Shown: positions 1-8,256, counted from the stretch's first letter. The stretch is 64,000 bases of DNA from FW021-bin31 sp964422465 (GCA_964422465.1 CAYRBD010000002.1:27371-91370); one strand, 5' to 3'. Numbers and translations: made by a program. Notes: generated by a model not told the origin, from the sequence alone.

Positions 1-939
1 GATGAAACGCTGAACAAGGCCAGGCAAAGTGATGCAATCTTATTTGGCGCCATAGGGCATGCTAAATATGATAATGACCCTTCTTTAACAGTAAGACCGG
101 AGCAGGGATTGTTGAAAATTCGAAAAGAATTGGGATTGTATGCCAATTTGCGGCCTATAAAATTATTTGATGAGTTGTTGAGCGCCTCCAGTTTAAAACC
201 GGAGATATTAAAAGGAGCGGATATTTTGTTCTTTCGGGAGCTTACGGGAGATGTATATTTTGGAGAAAAGAAAAAAGCAGACGATGGCTCCTGGGCATCA
301 GACCTGATGAATTACCAGCGGTTTGAGGTAGAGCGAATTGCACGTAAGGCTTTTCAGGCAGCCATGACCAGGAAGCGTAAGTTATGTTCCGTAGATAAAG
401 CGAATGTGTTGGAAACTTCCCGTCTCTGGAGGAGCGTAGTTCAGAAGGTGGCTGAAGAATTTCCGGAGGTAGAAACGGAACACATGTTTATTGATAATGC
501 AGCCATGCAACTGGTGAAGAATCCAAAACGCTTTGACGTGGTTGTAACCGGGAATCTTTTTGGGGACATTCTTACGGATGAGGCCTCCCAGATTGCGGGT
601 TCGATGGGCATGCTTGCTTCTGCTTCTGTAGGAGAGGATATCGGATTTTATGAACCTATTCATGGGTCTGCTCATGATATTGCAGGCAAAGGAATTGCCA
701 ATCCGCTGGCGTGCATATTGTCTGCCGCCTTATTGCTGGATATTTCTTTTGGTTTAAAAAAAGAATCTGAAATGGTCATTCATGCCGTAGAAGAGGTATT
801 AAAAGAAGGATTCCGAACCATAGATATTGCACAGAAAAATACTCCTAATGATTTCATTTTGGGAACGAAAGCTATGGGAGAAGTGATTGTAGAAAAAATT
901 CGTGAATTCTCTTTACAACAATATTACCAAACCAAATAA
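1..939 (+). CDS. leuB: 3-isopropylmalate dehydrogenase, 5' end cut by window edge
   Basis: Cytoplasmic enzyme of leucine synthesis: NAD-dependent oxidation and decarboxylation of 3-isopropylmalate. The reading frame is open from base 1, so the TTG at 109 is not the start. 312 residues are visible against about 350-360 in the family, so roughly 45 N-terminal residues lie outside the window. Family hallmarks are seen: SVDKANVLETSRLWR, then a metal-binding DNAAMQL and the signature NLFGDILTDEASQIAGSMGM. The next gene starts 8 bp downstream, and leuA follows on the same strand, which fits a leucine operon interrupted by a methyltransferase gene. Tartrate or isocitrate dehydrogenase relatives share this fold, but the signature and the leuA neighbour favour LeuB. 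Confidence 0.95.
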   Translation, partial: DETLNKARQSDAILFGAIGHAKYDNDPSLTVRPEQGLLKIRKELGLYANLRPIKLFDELLSASSLKPEILKGADILFFRELTGDVYFGEKKKADDGSWASDLMNYQRFEVERIARKAFQAAMTRKRKLCSVDKANVLETSRLWRSVVQKVAEEFPEVETEHMFIDNAAMQLVKNPKRFDVVVTGNLFGDILTDEASQIAGSMGMLASASVGEDIGFYEPIHGSAHDIAGKGIANPLACILSAALLLDISFGLKKESEMVIHAVEEVLKEGFRTIDIAQKNTPNDFILGTKAMGEVIVEKIREFSLQQYYQTK

Positions 940-947
940 GAACCAAA

Positions 948-1718
948 ATGCAATGGAACGCCGGGTTATATGATTCCAACCATCAGTTTGTTTCCGAATA
1001 TGGAAATGGAGTGATTCAACTGTTGGTGCCCGGTGCCAGGGAACAAATTTTGGATTTAGGCTGTGGAACCGGAGACCTTGCTGCGGAGTGTTCAAAATCA
1101 GGAGCGGAAGTAACCGGTATGGATGCATCGGCGGAAATGATTGAAAAGGCGAAAGAGAAATACCCTGGTCTTTCTTTTGTCTGTTCCGATGCCGTAAATT
1201 TCGAGTTGAATACCCGTTTTGATGCTGTTTTTTCAAATGCGGTATTACACTGGATTCCAGAAGCAGCTCATCCGAAGATGTTGAAGCAGGTAAAAAAATA
1301 CCTGAAACCAGGCGGTCGTTTTGCAGCAGAAATGGGGGCAGCGGGAAATGTGGAAAAAGTCCGGAGTACAATTCGGGAGCTATTAAAAGAAAAAGGCTAT
1401 CTGAGGCAGGCTCAAACTGAGACCTGGTATTTTCCTTCAGAAGAAGCATACGGCAGGATGCTGGAAGGTGCGGGATTTACGATTTCCCATATCGAAGTAT
1501 TTGACCGGCCCACTATCCTGGCCGAAGGAGATAAAGGAATAGCCCGGTGGCTGGAAATGTTTGGAAAAAACTGGTTTACCGGTCTTTCCACGACGGAAAT
1601 CAACCAACTTGTTCGCGAAGCAGAAGAAAAATTATATCCCCGGTTATTTGAAAATGGAAACTGGATCGCAGACTACAGAAGATTGAGATTCTGTGCAGAA
1701 AAAAGAGAAAAGAAATGA
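948..1718 (+). CDS. class I SAM-dependent methyltransferase (trans-aconitate methyltransferase-like)
   Basis: 256 residues with a class I methyltransferase fold. The SAM-binding motif ILDLGCGTG lies at residues 34-42, an acidic motif (GMDASAEMI) near residue 59, and SNAVLHWIP near residue 97, which resembles motifs of trans-aconitate/juvenile-hormone-type methyltransferases. The substrate cannot be read from sequence. The gene sits 8 bp after leuB and about 67 bp before leuA. Trans-aconitate methyltransferases act on aconitate- and isopropylmalate-like acids in some organisms, so a link to leucine intermediates is possible, but that is inference. Confidence 0.8.
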   Translation: MQWNAGLYDSNHQFVSEYGNGVIQLLVPGAREQILDLGCGTGDLAAECSKSGAEVTGMDASAEMIEKAKEKYPGLSFVCSDAVNFELNTRFDAVFSNAVLHWIPEAAHPKMLKQVKKYLKPGGRFAAEMGAAGNVEKVRSTIRELLKEKGYLRQAQTETWYFPSEEAYGRMLEGAGFTISHIEVFDRPTILAEGDKGIARWLEMFGKNWFTGLSTTEINQLVREAEEKLYPRLFENGNWIADYRRLRFCAEKREKK

Positions 1719-1772
1719 CCACTGACTAATAACTTACTACTTACGACTAATGACTTACGACTAATGACCAAA
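1717..1772 (+). repeat. degenerate heptamer array, unit GACTWAY, about 8 copies
   Basis: Eight consecutive 7-bp units of the form GACTAAT, AACTTAC, TACTTAC or GACTTAC fill the space between the methyltransferase stop codon and the leuA leader. The first unit borrows two bases of the stop codon. The same unit family recurs in reverse orientation at 33798-33839. Confidence 0.75.
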
Positions 1773-1785
1773 AAACAATTCAGCT

Positions 1786-3300
1786 ATGGATGACAAAAAT
1801 AGAGTGTACATTTTTGACACCACCTTAAGGGATGGGGAGCAGGTTCCCGGATGTCAACTGACAACGGTAGAAAAGATTGAAATTGCGAAAGAACTGGAAC
1901 TGCTGGGAGTAGATGTAATCGAAGCCGGTTTCCCGATTTCCAGCCCGGGAGATTTTAAAAGTGTAGTGGAGATATCCAAAGCGGTAAGCAATCCTGTAAT
2001 TTGCGCCTTAACGCGTGCTAACAGAAAAGATATTGATGCTGCAGCCGATGCTTTGGCATTTGCAAAACGCAAACGAATACATACCGGTATAGGCGCTTCT
2101 GATATTCATATAAAAAACAAATTCAACAGTACGCGGGAGGCTGTTTTAGAGCGGGCGGTAGATGCGGTCAGCTATGCAAAAAGATTTGTTGAAGACATTG
2201 AATTTTATGCGGAGGATGCCGGCAGGGCAGATAATGTTTACCTGGCTCAGATGATTGAAGCTGTAATAGCCGCCGGGGCTACGGTAGTGAATATTCCCGA
2301 TACTAACGGCTATTGTCTGCCGGAGCAGTATGCCGAAAAGATCGGCTATCTGGTAAACCATGTTTCTAATATTGACAAAGCGGTTATTTCTGTTCATTGC
2401 CATAATGACCTGGGGCTGGCAACAGCTAACTCCATAGCTGGTTTACAAGCAGGGGCCAGGCAGATCGAGGGCACCATTAATGGCGTAGGGGAACGGGCCG
2501 GAAATACCTCTATTGAGGAAGTGAGTATGATCCTGAAAGTACATGAACAATCGCTGGGATTACACACTAATATTGATTCAAAAAGATTTTACAACCTGAG
2601 TGGCCTTGTTTCTCAACGGATGCGCATGCCGGTGCAGGCCAATAAGGCTATTGTAGGGAAAAATGCCTTTGCCCACAGTTCCGGTATTCACCAGGATGGG
2701 GTATTGAAAAACAAGGAGAATTATCAGATCATGAACCCGGAGGATATCGGTATTCCCTCTCATAGCATTATCCTGACCGCAAGGAGTGGTCGCCATGCAT
2801 TGAAGCACCGTTTGGAACGGCTTGGTTACCAGATGGAAAAGGTTAAACTGGACGAAGTTTATGCCAACTTCCTCCAGATGGCGGACAGGATAAAGGAGAT
2901 AAATGATGAAGATTTGTTGATCCTGATGGGAGGGGAGAAGCAGAAAGAGCAGATAGGCGATCAGGGGGTGAGTGTGAAACTGGTACAGGTGGTTTGTGGA
3001 AACCCGCTCAGGCCTATGTCCACAGTCCGGTTGTTGATCAAAGGAGAGGAAAAGGAAGCCAGCGCTACGGGCAATGGCCCGGTAGATGCCACTGTTAAAG
3101 CCATTCATAAGCTGGTGGACGACACGATAAAACTGGAAGAATTCAATATTCAGGCGATAAATGGAGGAAGCGATGATGTTAGTAAGGTAAGCCTGCAGGT
3201 GTCGCACGATGGAAGGCTCTATTATGGCTTTGGCTACAGCACCGATATTGTAAATGCTTCCGTAAATGCCTATATTGATGCATTGAACAAGATATTGTAA
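1786..3300 (+). CDS. leuA: 2-isopropylmalate synthase
   Basis: Condenses acetyl-CoA with 2-oxoisovalerate, the first committed step to leucine. 504 residues, the normal length for a full bacterial LeuA. The catalytic TIM barrel carries FDTTLRDGEQ at residues 10-19 and the metal-binding SVHCHNDLGLAT near residue 205, followed by GVGERAGN. The segment from about residue 370 to the end matches the C-terminal regulatory LeuA dimer domain, so leucine feedback inhibition is expected. Citramalate synthase and homocitrate synthase are related; domain order and leuB nearby favour LeuA. Transcription ends at a strong hairpin just downstream. The space upstream is filled by heptamer repeats, and I see no leader-peptide attenuator. 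Confidence 0.95.
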   Translation: MDDKNRVYIFDTTLRDGEQVPGCQLTTVEKIEIAKELELLGVDVIEAGFPISSPGDFKSVVEISKAVSNPVICALTRANRKDIDAAADALAFAKRKRIHTGIGASDIHIKNKFNSTREAVLERAVDAVSYAKRFVEDIEFYAEDAGRADNVYLAQMIEAVIAAGATVVNIPDTNGYCLPEQYAEKIGYLVNHVSNIDKAVISVHCHNDLGLATANSIAGLQAGARQIEGTINGVGERAGNTSIEEVSMILKVHEQSLGLHTNIDSKRFYNLSGLVSQRMRMPVQANKAIVGKNAFAHSSGIHQDGVLKNKENYQIMNPEDIGIPSHSIILTARSGRHALKHRLERLGYQMEKVKLDEVYANFLQMADRIKEINDEDLLILMGGEKQKEQIGDQGVSVKLVQVVCGNPLRPMSTVRLLIKGEEKEASATGNGPVDATVKAIHKLVDDTIKLEEFNIQAINGGSDDVSKVSLQVSHDGRLYYGFGYSTDIVNASVNAYIDALNKIL

Positions 3301-3326
3301 CTTTTGAGGCGATTCGTTTGTTTGTA

Positions 3327-3358
3327 CCCGTGGTTCGCAAGAACTGCGGGTTTTTTTT
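3327..3358 (+). terminator. rho-independent terminator after leuA
   Basis: A 10-bp stem (3327-3336 with 3341-3350, two G-T wobbles) closes a GCAA tetraloop of the GNRA class and is followed directly by eight T. The T tract overlaps the stop codon of the opposite-strand gene at 3357. Confidence 0.9.
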
Positions 3359-4115
3359 ATTGGAGATTCTGATTGTCAAAATCCATATCCGGCCTTTTCA
3401 CGTACACCTTTCTGAAAAGTTTAACGGCTCTCTTGATATCTACTAACAAATCATAGTCGGTTGAATTGCGCACAAAAATGTAAGAGGGGTTGTACCACAA
3501 TAAAAAGGCTTTAAGAGAATCCCCTTTTAAATGAAAAAGGTCTTCGATTTGCTTCGGATGAATACGAGAGGCTATGTATTTTTGTTGTTCAAAAGCCTTG
3601 TAATCTTTTTGAAAGCGCCAAAGCCGCTTTTGTCTGCCACTAAGCGCATCATACAGCGCCGTGATGGGATGAGAAACGGCTCCCAGACCACGCGTTTTGT
3701 CCTGATCAAGGGCATCGGAAAACCAAGCCCTTCTTTCTGCTGAATCTCTCGTGTAGTTGGGCCGTTGCCCGATAATATCAACGGGAGCAAAGCTGTACTT
3801 GTTTTTTTTCATAGAAATATTGATGACCTGCCGTTCATAAAGCGCGTTAATTTGCACTGTATCATTGGCGTAACCAATATAGGAGAATACCAGCCGGTTA
3901 AAATCGTAGGCGTCAATCTTGTACTGCCCGGCGCTATCTGTCATGGTGCCTGTTCCTTTGCTGACGTTATAAACGCTTACCCTGGATAGCGGCTTCTTAC
4001 TTTCGGCATCTGTTACCTGCCCGATGATGCTTACTTTCCTTTGAGCCGTGGTGTTTTCCCAAAAGATCAGCAGGAAAGGGATGATTAATAATATGAGGTA
4101 GGGCCTCTGTTTCAT
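3357..4115 (-). CDS. exported protein with CarboxypepD_reg-like domain
   Basis: 252 residues. An N-terminal signal peptide (residues 1-24, hydrophobic LILLIIPFLLIFW, ending TTAQ) precedes a beta-sandwich repeat of the CarboxypepD_reg-like type: SIIGQVTDAESKKPLSRVSV, TMTDSAGQYKI and LVFSYIGYA are typical strands. The remaining 150 residues are polar and match no family I recognise. In Bacteroidota this domain often marks cell-surface proteins, and such stand-alone proteins have no assigned function. It converges on leuA, its stop lying inside the leuA terminator T tract. A TAnnTTTG box 10 bp upstream of the start serves as its likely promoter. Confidence 0.75.
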   Translation of the reverse strand: MKQRPYLILLIIPFLLIFWENTTAQRKVSIIGQVTDAESKKPLSRVSVYNVSKGTGTMTDSAGQYKIDAYDFNRLVFSYIGYANDTVQINALYERQVINISMKKNKYSFAPVDIIGQRPNYTRDSAERRAWFSDALDQDKTRGLGAVSHPITALYDALSGRQKRLWRFQKDYKAFEQQKYIASRIHPKQIEDLFHLKGDSLKAFLLWYNPSYIFVRNSTDYDLLVDIKRAVKLFRKVYVKRPDMDFDNQNLQ

Positions 4116-4125
4116 GTTTACCCGT

Positions 4126-4133
4126 CAAACCTA
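4126..4133 (-). promoter_or_regulatory. -7 box for the CarboxypepD-like gene
   Basis: Reads TAGGTTTG on the minus strand, an exact match to the Bacteroidota consensus TAnnTTTG, 10 bp before the ATG. No clear -33 TTG was found. Confidence 0.5.
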
Positions 4134-4185
4134 CTATTAATGTACGATTGGAAAAAATGCTTTCACAAAATTTTAATAAATGGAA

Positions 4186-4193
4186 TACATTTG
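4186..4193 (+). promoter_or_regulatory. -7 box for the zinc phospholipase/nuclease-like gene
   Basis: TACATTTG, an exact TAnnTTTG match. A weak TTTC at -33 lies about 21 bp upstream. The box lies downstream of an in-frame ATG at 4140, which supports 4230 as the true start. Confidence 0.55.
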
Positions 4194-4229
4194 CTGTTGG
4201 GCCGGCCCCAAAAGTTTAAATTTATTTTT

Positions 4230-5240
4230 ATGTTAAAAAAGGTCTTTATTTCCCTTCTCTGTCTGTCACTTGTTCTGGCTACTTCTATGATGTCTTTTGG
4301 ATGGGGTGTTTGGGGGCATCAGCATATTAACCGGGCTGCCGTTTTTGCGCTGCCCGAACCAATGCGGGCTTTTTACTTTAATCACATTGATTTTATTACC
4401 ATAGAGGCTTCTATCCCGGACGTGCGAAAGTATGCCATAAATGATAAAAATGAATTTCCGCGCCATTATATTGACCTGGAAAAATACGGTGCTGATCCGT
4501 TTACATCCCTGCCGGAAGATTGGGATGTTGCCGTAAAGAAATATGGGAAGAAGAAACTTTACAAGAATGGCATCCTGCCCTGGTATATTCAATTGATGAC
4601 AGATAAGCTAACGGCGGCTTTCAAGAAGAAGGACAAGGCTTTGATTCTGTTTCTGTCCGCGGATCTCGCTCATTACATCGGGGATGCCTACCAGCCTTTA
4701 CATACTACGGAAAACTATGATGGTCAACTGACAGGACAAAAAGGAGTACATGCCTTTTTTGAATCTCTGCTCCCTGAGTTGTACGGCGCCTATTTTAATT
4801 TACATACGCCTCCTGCAAAATATTATGAAAATATAGAAGAGGCTTCCTGGGACATCCTTCGGGAGAGCCATGCTCTTGTACAACCACTCCTCAGCGCCGA
4901 GAAAAAATTACTGGATAGCTGGCCCAAAGACAGTATTTATAAGTTGAATAAAAAGGGGGGAATTATCAAAAATAAATATCACCAGCCCTATTTCACGGAC
5001 GCTTTTTCCAGGGCATTTTACCAAAGTCTGAATGGGATGATTGACAAACAGATGAGGCATGCGATTCAAACAACGGCAGGTTTTTGGTACACGGCCTGGG
5101 TGAATGCCGGAAAACCGGGTCTTAATAAGCTGGATGATAAATATTCTTTTAAGAAAAACCGAAAAGCCCTGAGAAAAGAATATAAACTTTGGCGTAAAAA
5201 AGGAAAATTAACAGGCGTTGAGTCCAGTGCTGAATTTTAA
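4230..5240 (+). CDS. secreted zinc-dependent phospholipase C / S1-P1 nuclease superfamily enzyme
   Basis: 336 residues from the ATG at 4230; the longer frame from 4140 includes the promoter. A signal peptide covers residues 1-24, so mature protein can begin at Trp25, as in this superfamily, where the N-terminal Trp is a zinc ligand. Other ligand candidates fall in order: His30, Asp64, His79, His148, Asp152, His158, His174 and Glu178. The Trp-to-His spacing of five is like P1 nuclease, whereas the final His-x3-Glu is like phospholipase C (P1 nuclease has Asp). Substrate may be phospholipid or nucleic acid. The C-terminal 60 residues are Lys-rich. Its stop codon overlaps that of the convergent tsaC. 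Confidence 0.8.
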   Translation: MLKKVFISLLCLSLVLATSMMSFGWGVWGHQHINRAAVFALPEPMRAFYFNHIDFITIEASIPDVRKYAINDKNEFPRHYIDLEKYGADPFTSLPEDWDVAVKKYGKKKLYKNGILPWYIQLMTDKLTAAFKKKDKALILFLSADLAHYIGDAYQPLHTTENYDGQLTGQKGVHAFFESLLPELYGAYFNLHTPPAKYYENIEEASWDILRESHALVQPLLSAEKKLLDSWPKDSIYKLNKKGGIIKNKYHQPYFTDAFSRAFYQSLNGMIDKQMRHAIQTTAGFWYTAWVNAGKPGLNKLDDKYSFKKNRKALRKEYKLWRKKGKLTGVESSAEF

Positions 5241-5809
5241 GCTCTGATAATTTGAATTTCTCCCTTTTGGCTAAGTCTGATGATTTTGGAGGGTATAGCG
5301 GGGCGGGTATCTTTCTTTCGGTATTCCACGATGTAATCCACCCCTTCCCGGATGACCGGTGTTGTTTCTGAGTAATTCTTTGGAGCCGGTTGTCCGCTGC
5401 TATTCGCGGAAGTGGACACTATCGGCTTCCCCAGTCTTTTTATAAGCGCTTTACAAAAAGGTTCATTAACAATGCGGATAGCAATGCTTCCATCCTCATT
5501 TACCAAGTTGTCCGGGAGTCCCAGGGCCTGATCATAAATAACGGTAGTTGGACGCTCGGAATTCTGTAGTAAATCAAATATTGCAGGAGGGGGAGCGGCT
5601 ACATATTTTAAAATAGCTTTTGCATCGGCTACCAGAATGATAAGGCTCTTGCTGTCGTCCCGTTGTTTTAGTTTATAAATCCGGTCGATGGCTTTTGCAT
5701 CGGTAGCATCACAGCCGAGTCCCCACACCGTGTCGGTGGGATAAAGGATAATTCCCCCGGCTTTTACCGTTTGCAACGCTTTATGGATGGATTGATGGAG
5801 TAAGTCCAA
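5237..5809 (-). CDS. tsaC: L-threonylcarbamoyladenylate synthase (Sua5/YrdC/TsaC family)
   Basis: Makes threonylcarbamoyl-AMP from threonine, bicarbonate and ATP for the t6A37 modification of tRNAs reading ANN codons. 190 residues form a single YrdC domain: GGIILYPTDTVWGLGCDA near the N-terminus, KLKQRDDSKSLIIL (substrate loop) and STSANSSGQPAP near residue 137. The C-terminal extension of longer Sua5 proteins is absent. The start is TTG at 5809; no upstream ATG fits the frame. The stop overlaps the stop of the convergent phospholipase-like gene. Confidence 0.92.
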   Translation of the reverse strand: MDLLHQSIHKALQTVKAGGIILYPTDTVWGLGCDATDAKAIDRIYKLKQRDDSKSLIILVADAKAILKYVAAPPPAIFDLLQNSERPTTVIYDQALGLPDNLVNEDGSIAIRIVNEPFCKALIKRLGKPIVSTSANSSGQPAPKNYSETTPVIREGVDYIVEYRKKDTRPAIPSKIIRLSQKGEIQIIRA

Positions 5810-5857
5810 AAGGGAGTTGGTTTTTAAGAATAAGAGATGACGATTTTTGGGACTGTT

Positions 5858-6709
5858 CTAATTTGCTATGGCTCCCTGCGGGGCCTTTAAGTCATCCAGG
5901 TAATTTGTAGAATAATTTTTCTTAAGGGGAGTAATCCTCCGGCCTTGCTCTACCACGTAATTTCCTTCTCCATCGTATAAGACAACCGGCAAGAGATGAG
6001 TTTCATTGAAGTAGTCAAAAGCTTTTTTCAATTCCAGCCAAAATTTCTGTTCCGGGTTATCGGTTTGAGAGGCCTTGTTTAAGTAGGCAATGGACTTCTT
6101 ATTGTTAAAATCTATTGGTAAGATATGAACGGGGATATAGTCCTGACCTGCATTTTTGGCGTGTGCAGCCAAAATGTACAATTCATCTATAAGGGGATTG
6201 GTTATAGGAATGCATCCCACGGTAACACAACTTCCATGAATATAAATTCCCCCTCCGGGATCTTTATGATGGCTTTTCAAACGGTCCGAAAAATTAGGAT
6301 AGTTCACTTTTAAGGCCAGGTGATAATCACTGCGGGGATTAAATCTGCTGATGTAATAAAAGCCTTCAGGAACCTGACGGTCGCCCTGAAAACGCTTTGG
6401 GCCCAGGTAACCGGAAAGGGCGCAAATATGATAGGTTTTAAACAAGCTAAAGGTATCAGCCGGCTTGTTTTTTACCCAAACTTCCAACTTGCTGTCATAT
6501 TTAAAGGAGCGGATAAAAATATAGTTAGCAGGGTAGGTTAATCCCTTTTCCTTAAATTCCTTTTTCAGCATTTCATCCTTTTGTTCAAAGGCTTTCTTAA
6601 ACACAGGGTATTGCATCTGTTCCGTCAAAAAGGATTGTCCATTCACGAGACCGGCACAAACAAAAAGTGGCAGCAGAAGCATTAAAGTATTTCGGATTAA
6701 TTTCTTCAT
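5858..6709 (-). CDS. periplasmic L,D-transpeptidase-fold protein, YafK/DpaA-like
   Basis: 283 residues with a signal peptide (1-24). A YkuD catalytic domain spans about residues 60-200, with the motif GIYIHGSCVTVGC: His158 and catalytic Cys166 are visible, with an extra Cys161. The sequence around it resembles E. coli YafK (DpaA), a fold member that cleaves protein-peptidoglycan links rather than making crosslinks. Whether this protein forms or cuts links is not readable. About 80 C-terminal residues are of unknown role. A TAnnTTTG box lies 22 bp upstream. Confidence 0.85.
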   Translation of the reverse strand: MKKLIRNTLMLLLPLFVCAGLVNGQSFLTEQMQYPVFKKAFEQKDEMLKKEFKEKGLTYPANYIFIRSFKYDSKLEVWVKNKPADTFSLFKTYHICALSGYLGPKRFQGDRQVPEGFYYISRFNPRSDYHLALKVNYPNFSDRLKSHHKDPGGGIYIHGSCVTVGCIPITNPLIDELYILAAHAKNAGQDYIPVHILPIDFNNKKSIAYLNKASQTDNPEQKFWLELKKAFDYFNETHLLPVVLYDGEGNYVVEQGRRITPLKKNYSTNYLDDLKAPQGAIAN

Positions 6710-6731
6710 TCGTCAAAAAGTTCCTATGATC

Positions 6732-6739
6732 CAAAGGTA
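6732..6739 (-). promoter_or_regulatory. -7 box for the YafK-like gene
   Basis: TACCTTTG on the minus strand, an exact TAnnTTTG match 22 bp before the ATG; no -33 TTG recognised. Confidence 0.5.
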
Positions 6740-6812
6740 AGAGAAAGTTTAAAAAAAAGCCACTTATACCTTTTTTTTAACAATATAAATGGCTTTTCGG
6801 TTGAATTGGTCC

Positions 6813-7706
6813 TCAGGCGAGGATGTTCTTTTTCAGATAGGTAATACTCTCTTTGATGCTGACAAACGGATCACCCGGGCACTGATCCTGTTCTACAAAG
6901 AAATGTTGCATCCCGGATTCTTTTGCCTTTGCAAAAATCTTCGGCCAGTCGATTACCCCATTTCCCACTTCGGTAAAATTCTTCTTCGGCGTATCGGCCA
7001 TATCTTTTACATGCCACAAGATAAACCTTCCCGGATGTTCTTTAAATAAGGCAAGAGGATCATAACCCGCATAAGTAACCCAATAAATGTCCATCTCCAT
7101 TTTTACCAGGTCTTTATCTGCTTCTTTAAGAAGCAACTCGTAAGGTACCTGCCCATCTATTTTTTGAAATTCAAAATTATGATTGTGATAGCAAAACTGA
7201 ATGCCTGCCTTTTTACAAATCTCACCTGCCTTGTTGAAGTCTTCTGCCCGTTGCTTGTAGTCATCCAGTGTTTTTCTTTCTTCTTCGGAGAGATAAGCAC
7301 ATACCATATATTTCATCCCCATCTTGTGAGCATCATCCACTGCTTTTTCCCAGTCACTTAAGATGGTACCTTTAATATTGGGGTTTCCAAGTGCATAATG
7401 ACCACTGGGCATTACCAGTCCATTATCTTTTAAAACTGACGAAAATTCGGGTACCTCCATCCCATAAAATTTTTCACTGCCGGTGTAAGTGGCAGACTCT
7501 ACCAGTTTATAACCGATTTTGGCTACTTTAGCCAGGCTGCCTTTAGGGTCTTTGTCCATCGCTTCCCGAACCGTATAGAGCTGGAGACCGGGTTTATAAT
7601 GGTATTTTTTCGGACCAGAGGCACAGGATTCCAGAAAGGATGAACCGGCCATCAGGCTACCGGCCAATAAGCCGGAGTGTTTCAAAAAATCTCTACGTGT
7701 TGCCAT
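6813..7706 (-). CDS. Tat-exported sugar phosphate isomerase/epimerase-like TIM barrel protein
   Basis: 297 residues. The N-terminus TRRDFLK (residues 3-9) followed by a hydrophobic stretch is a twin-arginine signal, and Cys28 (FLESC) could be a lipobox although the residue at -2 (Glu) is atypical. The rest is a xylose-isomerase-like barrel: CYHNHNFEF, EMDIYWVTYAG and GNGVIDW carry candidate metal ligands. Such exported enzymes are numerous in Bacteroidota and are annotated as sugar isomerases or epimerases; some relatives act on 3-keto-glycosides. The substrate is unknown. The upstream region is lost in the first scaffold gap. Confidence 0.85.
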   Translation of the reverse strand: MATRRDFLKHSGLLAGSLMAGSSFLESCASGPKKYHYKPGLQLYTVREAMDKDPKGSLAKVAKIGYKLVESATYTGSEKFYGMEVPEFSSVLKDNGLVMPSGHYALGNPNIKGTILSDWEKAVDDAHKMGMKYMVCAYLSEEERKTLDDYKQRAEDFNKAGEICKKAGIQFCYHNHNFEFQKIDGQVPYELLLKEADKDLVKMEMDIYWVTYAGYDPLALFKEHPGRFILWHVKDMADTPKKNFTEVGNGVIDWPKIFAKAKESGMQHFFVEQDQCPGDPFVSIKESITYLKKNILA

Positions 7707-7716
7707 AAAGTGTACT

Positions 7717-7816
7717 NNNNNNNNNNNNNNNNNNNNNNNNNNNNNNNNNNNNNNNNNNNNNNNNNNNNNNNNNNNNNNNNNNNNNNNNNNNNNNNNNNNN
7801 NNNNNNNNNNNNNNNN
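7717..7816. other. scaffold gap, 100 N
   Basis: Exactly 100 N, a conventional placeholder, so the true length is unknown. It hides the region between two divergent genes, including the promoter of the isomerase-like gene and the -33 element for the HMA gene. Confidence 0.95.
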
Positions 7817-7824
7817 TATCTTTG
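7817..7824 (+). promoter_or_regulatory. -7 box directly upstream of the HMA gene
   Basis: TATCTTTG, an exact TAnnTTTG match, begins at the first base after the gap and ends 7 bp before the ATG. A start site 5-8 bp after the box would give a leaderless or nearly leaderless transcript. Confidence 0.6.
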
Positions 7825-7831
7825 TACAGCT

Positions 7832-8134
7832 ATGGTTACAAAGCTCTATGCCATAAAAGGCATGTCTTGCGAGAATTGTGTCACTCATGTGACGGCTGCT
7901 TTTAGGAGCTTGCCCGGTGTTGCGGATGCCAGGGTTCTGCTGGAGAGCGGACAGGCTGTTGTGCGGATGGAGAAGGGCGTTTCAATGGATGCTATCAATA
8001 CAGCGCTGCAGGAAGCAGGCCATTATAGTGCGTGGGAAAGCAATGAAGCAGGTAATACCTCCAGTCAAAAAAAGAAGAGAAAGCAACCGGCTTTCTTCAG
8101 GTTTTTCCGGCATGAAAAACCATGTTGCCAATAA
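7832..8134 (+). CDS. small heavy-metal-associated (HMA) domain protein
   Basis: 100 residues. Residues 1-66 form an HMA/CopZ-like fold with the metal-binding GMSCENC motif (Cys13, Cys16), typical of soluble copper chaperones or of N-terminal domains of P-type ATPases. Unlike CopZ (about 70 residues), a 34-residue tail follows, rich in Lys/Arg and Phe (KKKRKQPAFFRFF), ending CCQ, so a second thiol pair is present. No P-type ATPase lies in the window; the CDF exporter at 24913 is distant. Copper or another soft metal is likely by family. Confidence 0.8.
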   Translation: MVTKLYAIKGMSCENCVTHVTAAFRSLPGVADARVLLESGQAVVRMEKGVSMDAINTALQEAGHYSAWESNEAGNTSSQKKKRKQPAFFRFFRHEKPCCQ

Positions 8135-8219
8135 GTTATCCTGATTTCTTTTATGTCCCTATCCGGGAAAGATCAAGACGCCTCTTTGACTGATTTTTTT
8201 TGATTCTTTTAGCTAAAAA

Positions 8220-8256
8220 TTTAGTTGTATAATTAAATAATTAGCTGTATATTTGA
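8220..8256 (+). promoter_or_regulatory. promoter of the TPR operon with putative BlaI operator
   Basis: Contains a -33 TTG (8225-8227), a 20-bp spacer and the -7 box TATATTTG (8248-8255). Two half-sites, TTTAGTTGT at 8220 and ATTAGCTGT at 8240, lie 20 bp apart, about two helical turns. The block matches 32 of 37 bases of the promoter of blaI at 11806-11842, suggesting one regulator for both. Confidence 0.65.

Noticed and set aside
109..939. TTG at 109 as the leuB start
   Set aside because: The frame is open to base 1 and encodes typical LeuB residues before this codon, so the gene begins outside the window.
1717..1772. CRISPR-like array
   Set aside because: Units are only 7 bp, contiguous and drifting, without unique spacers; no cas gene is nearby.
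4140..4229. Longer N-terminus of the zinc phospholipase/nuclease-like protein
   Set aside because: This segment contains the likely promoter box at 4186 and would bury the signal peptide that starts at 4230.
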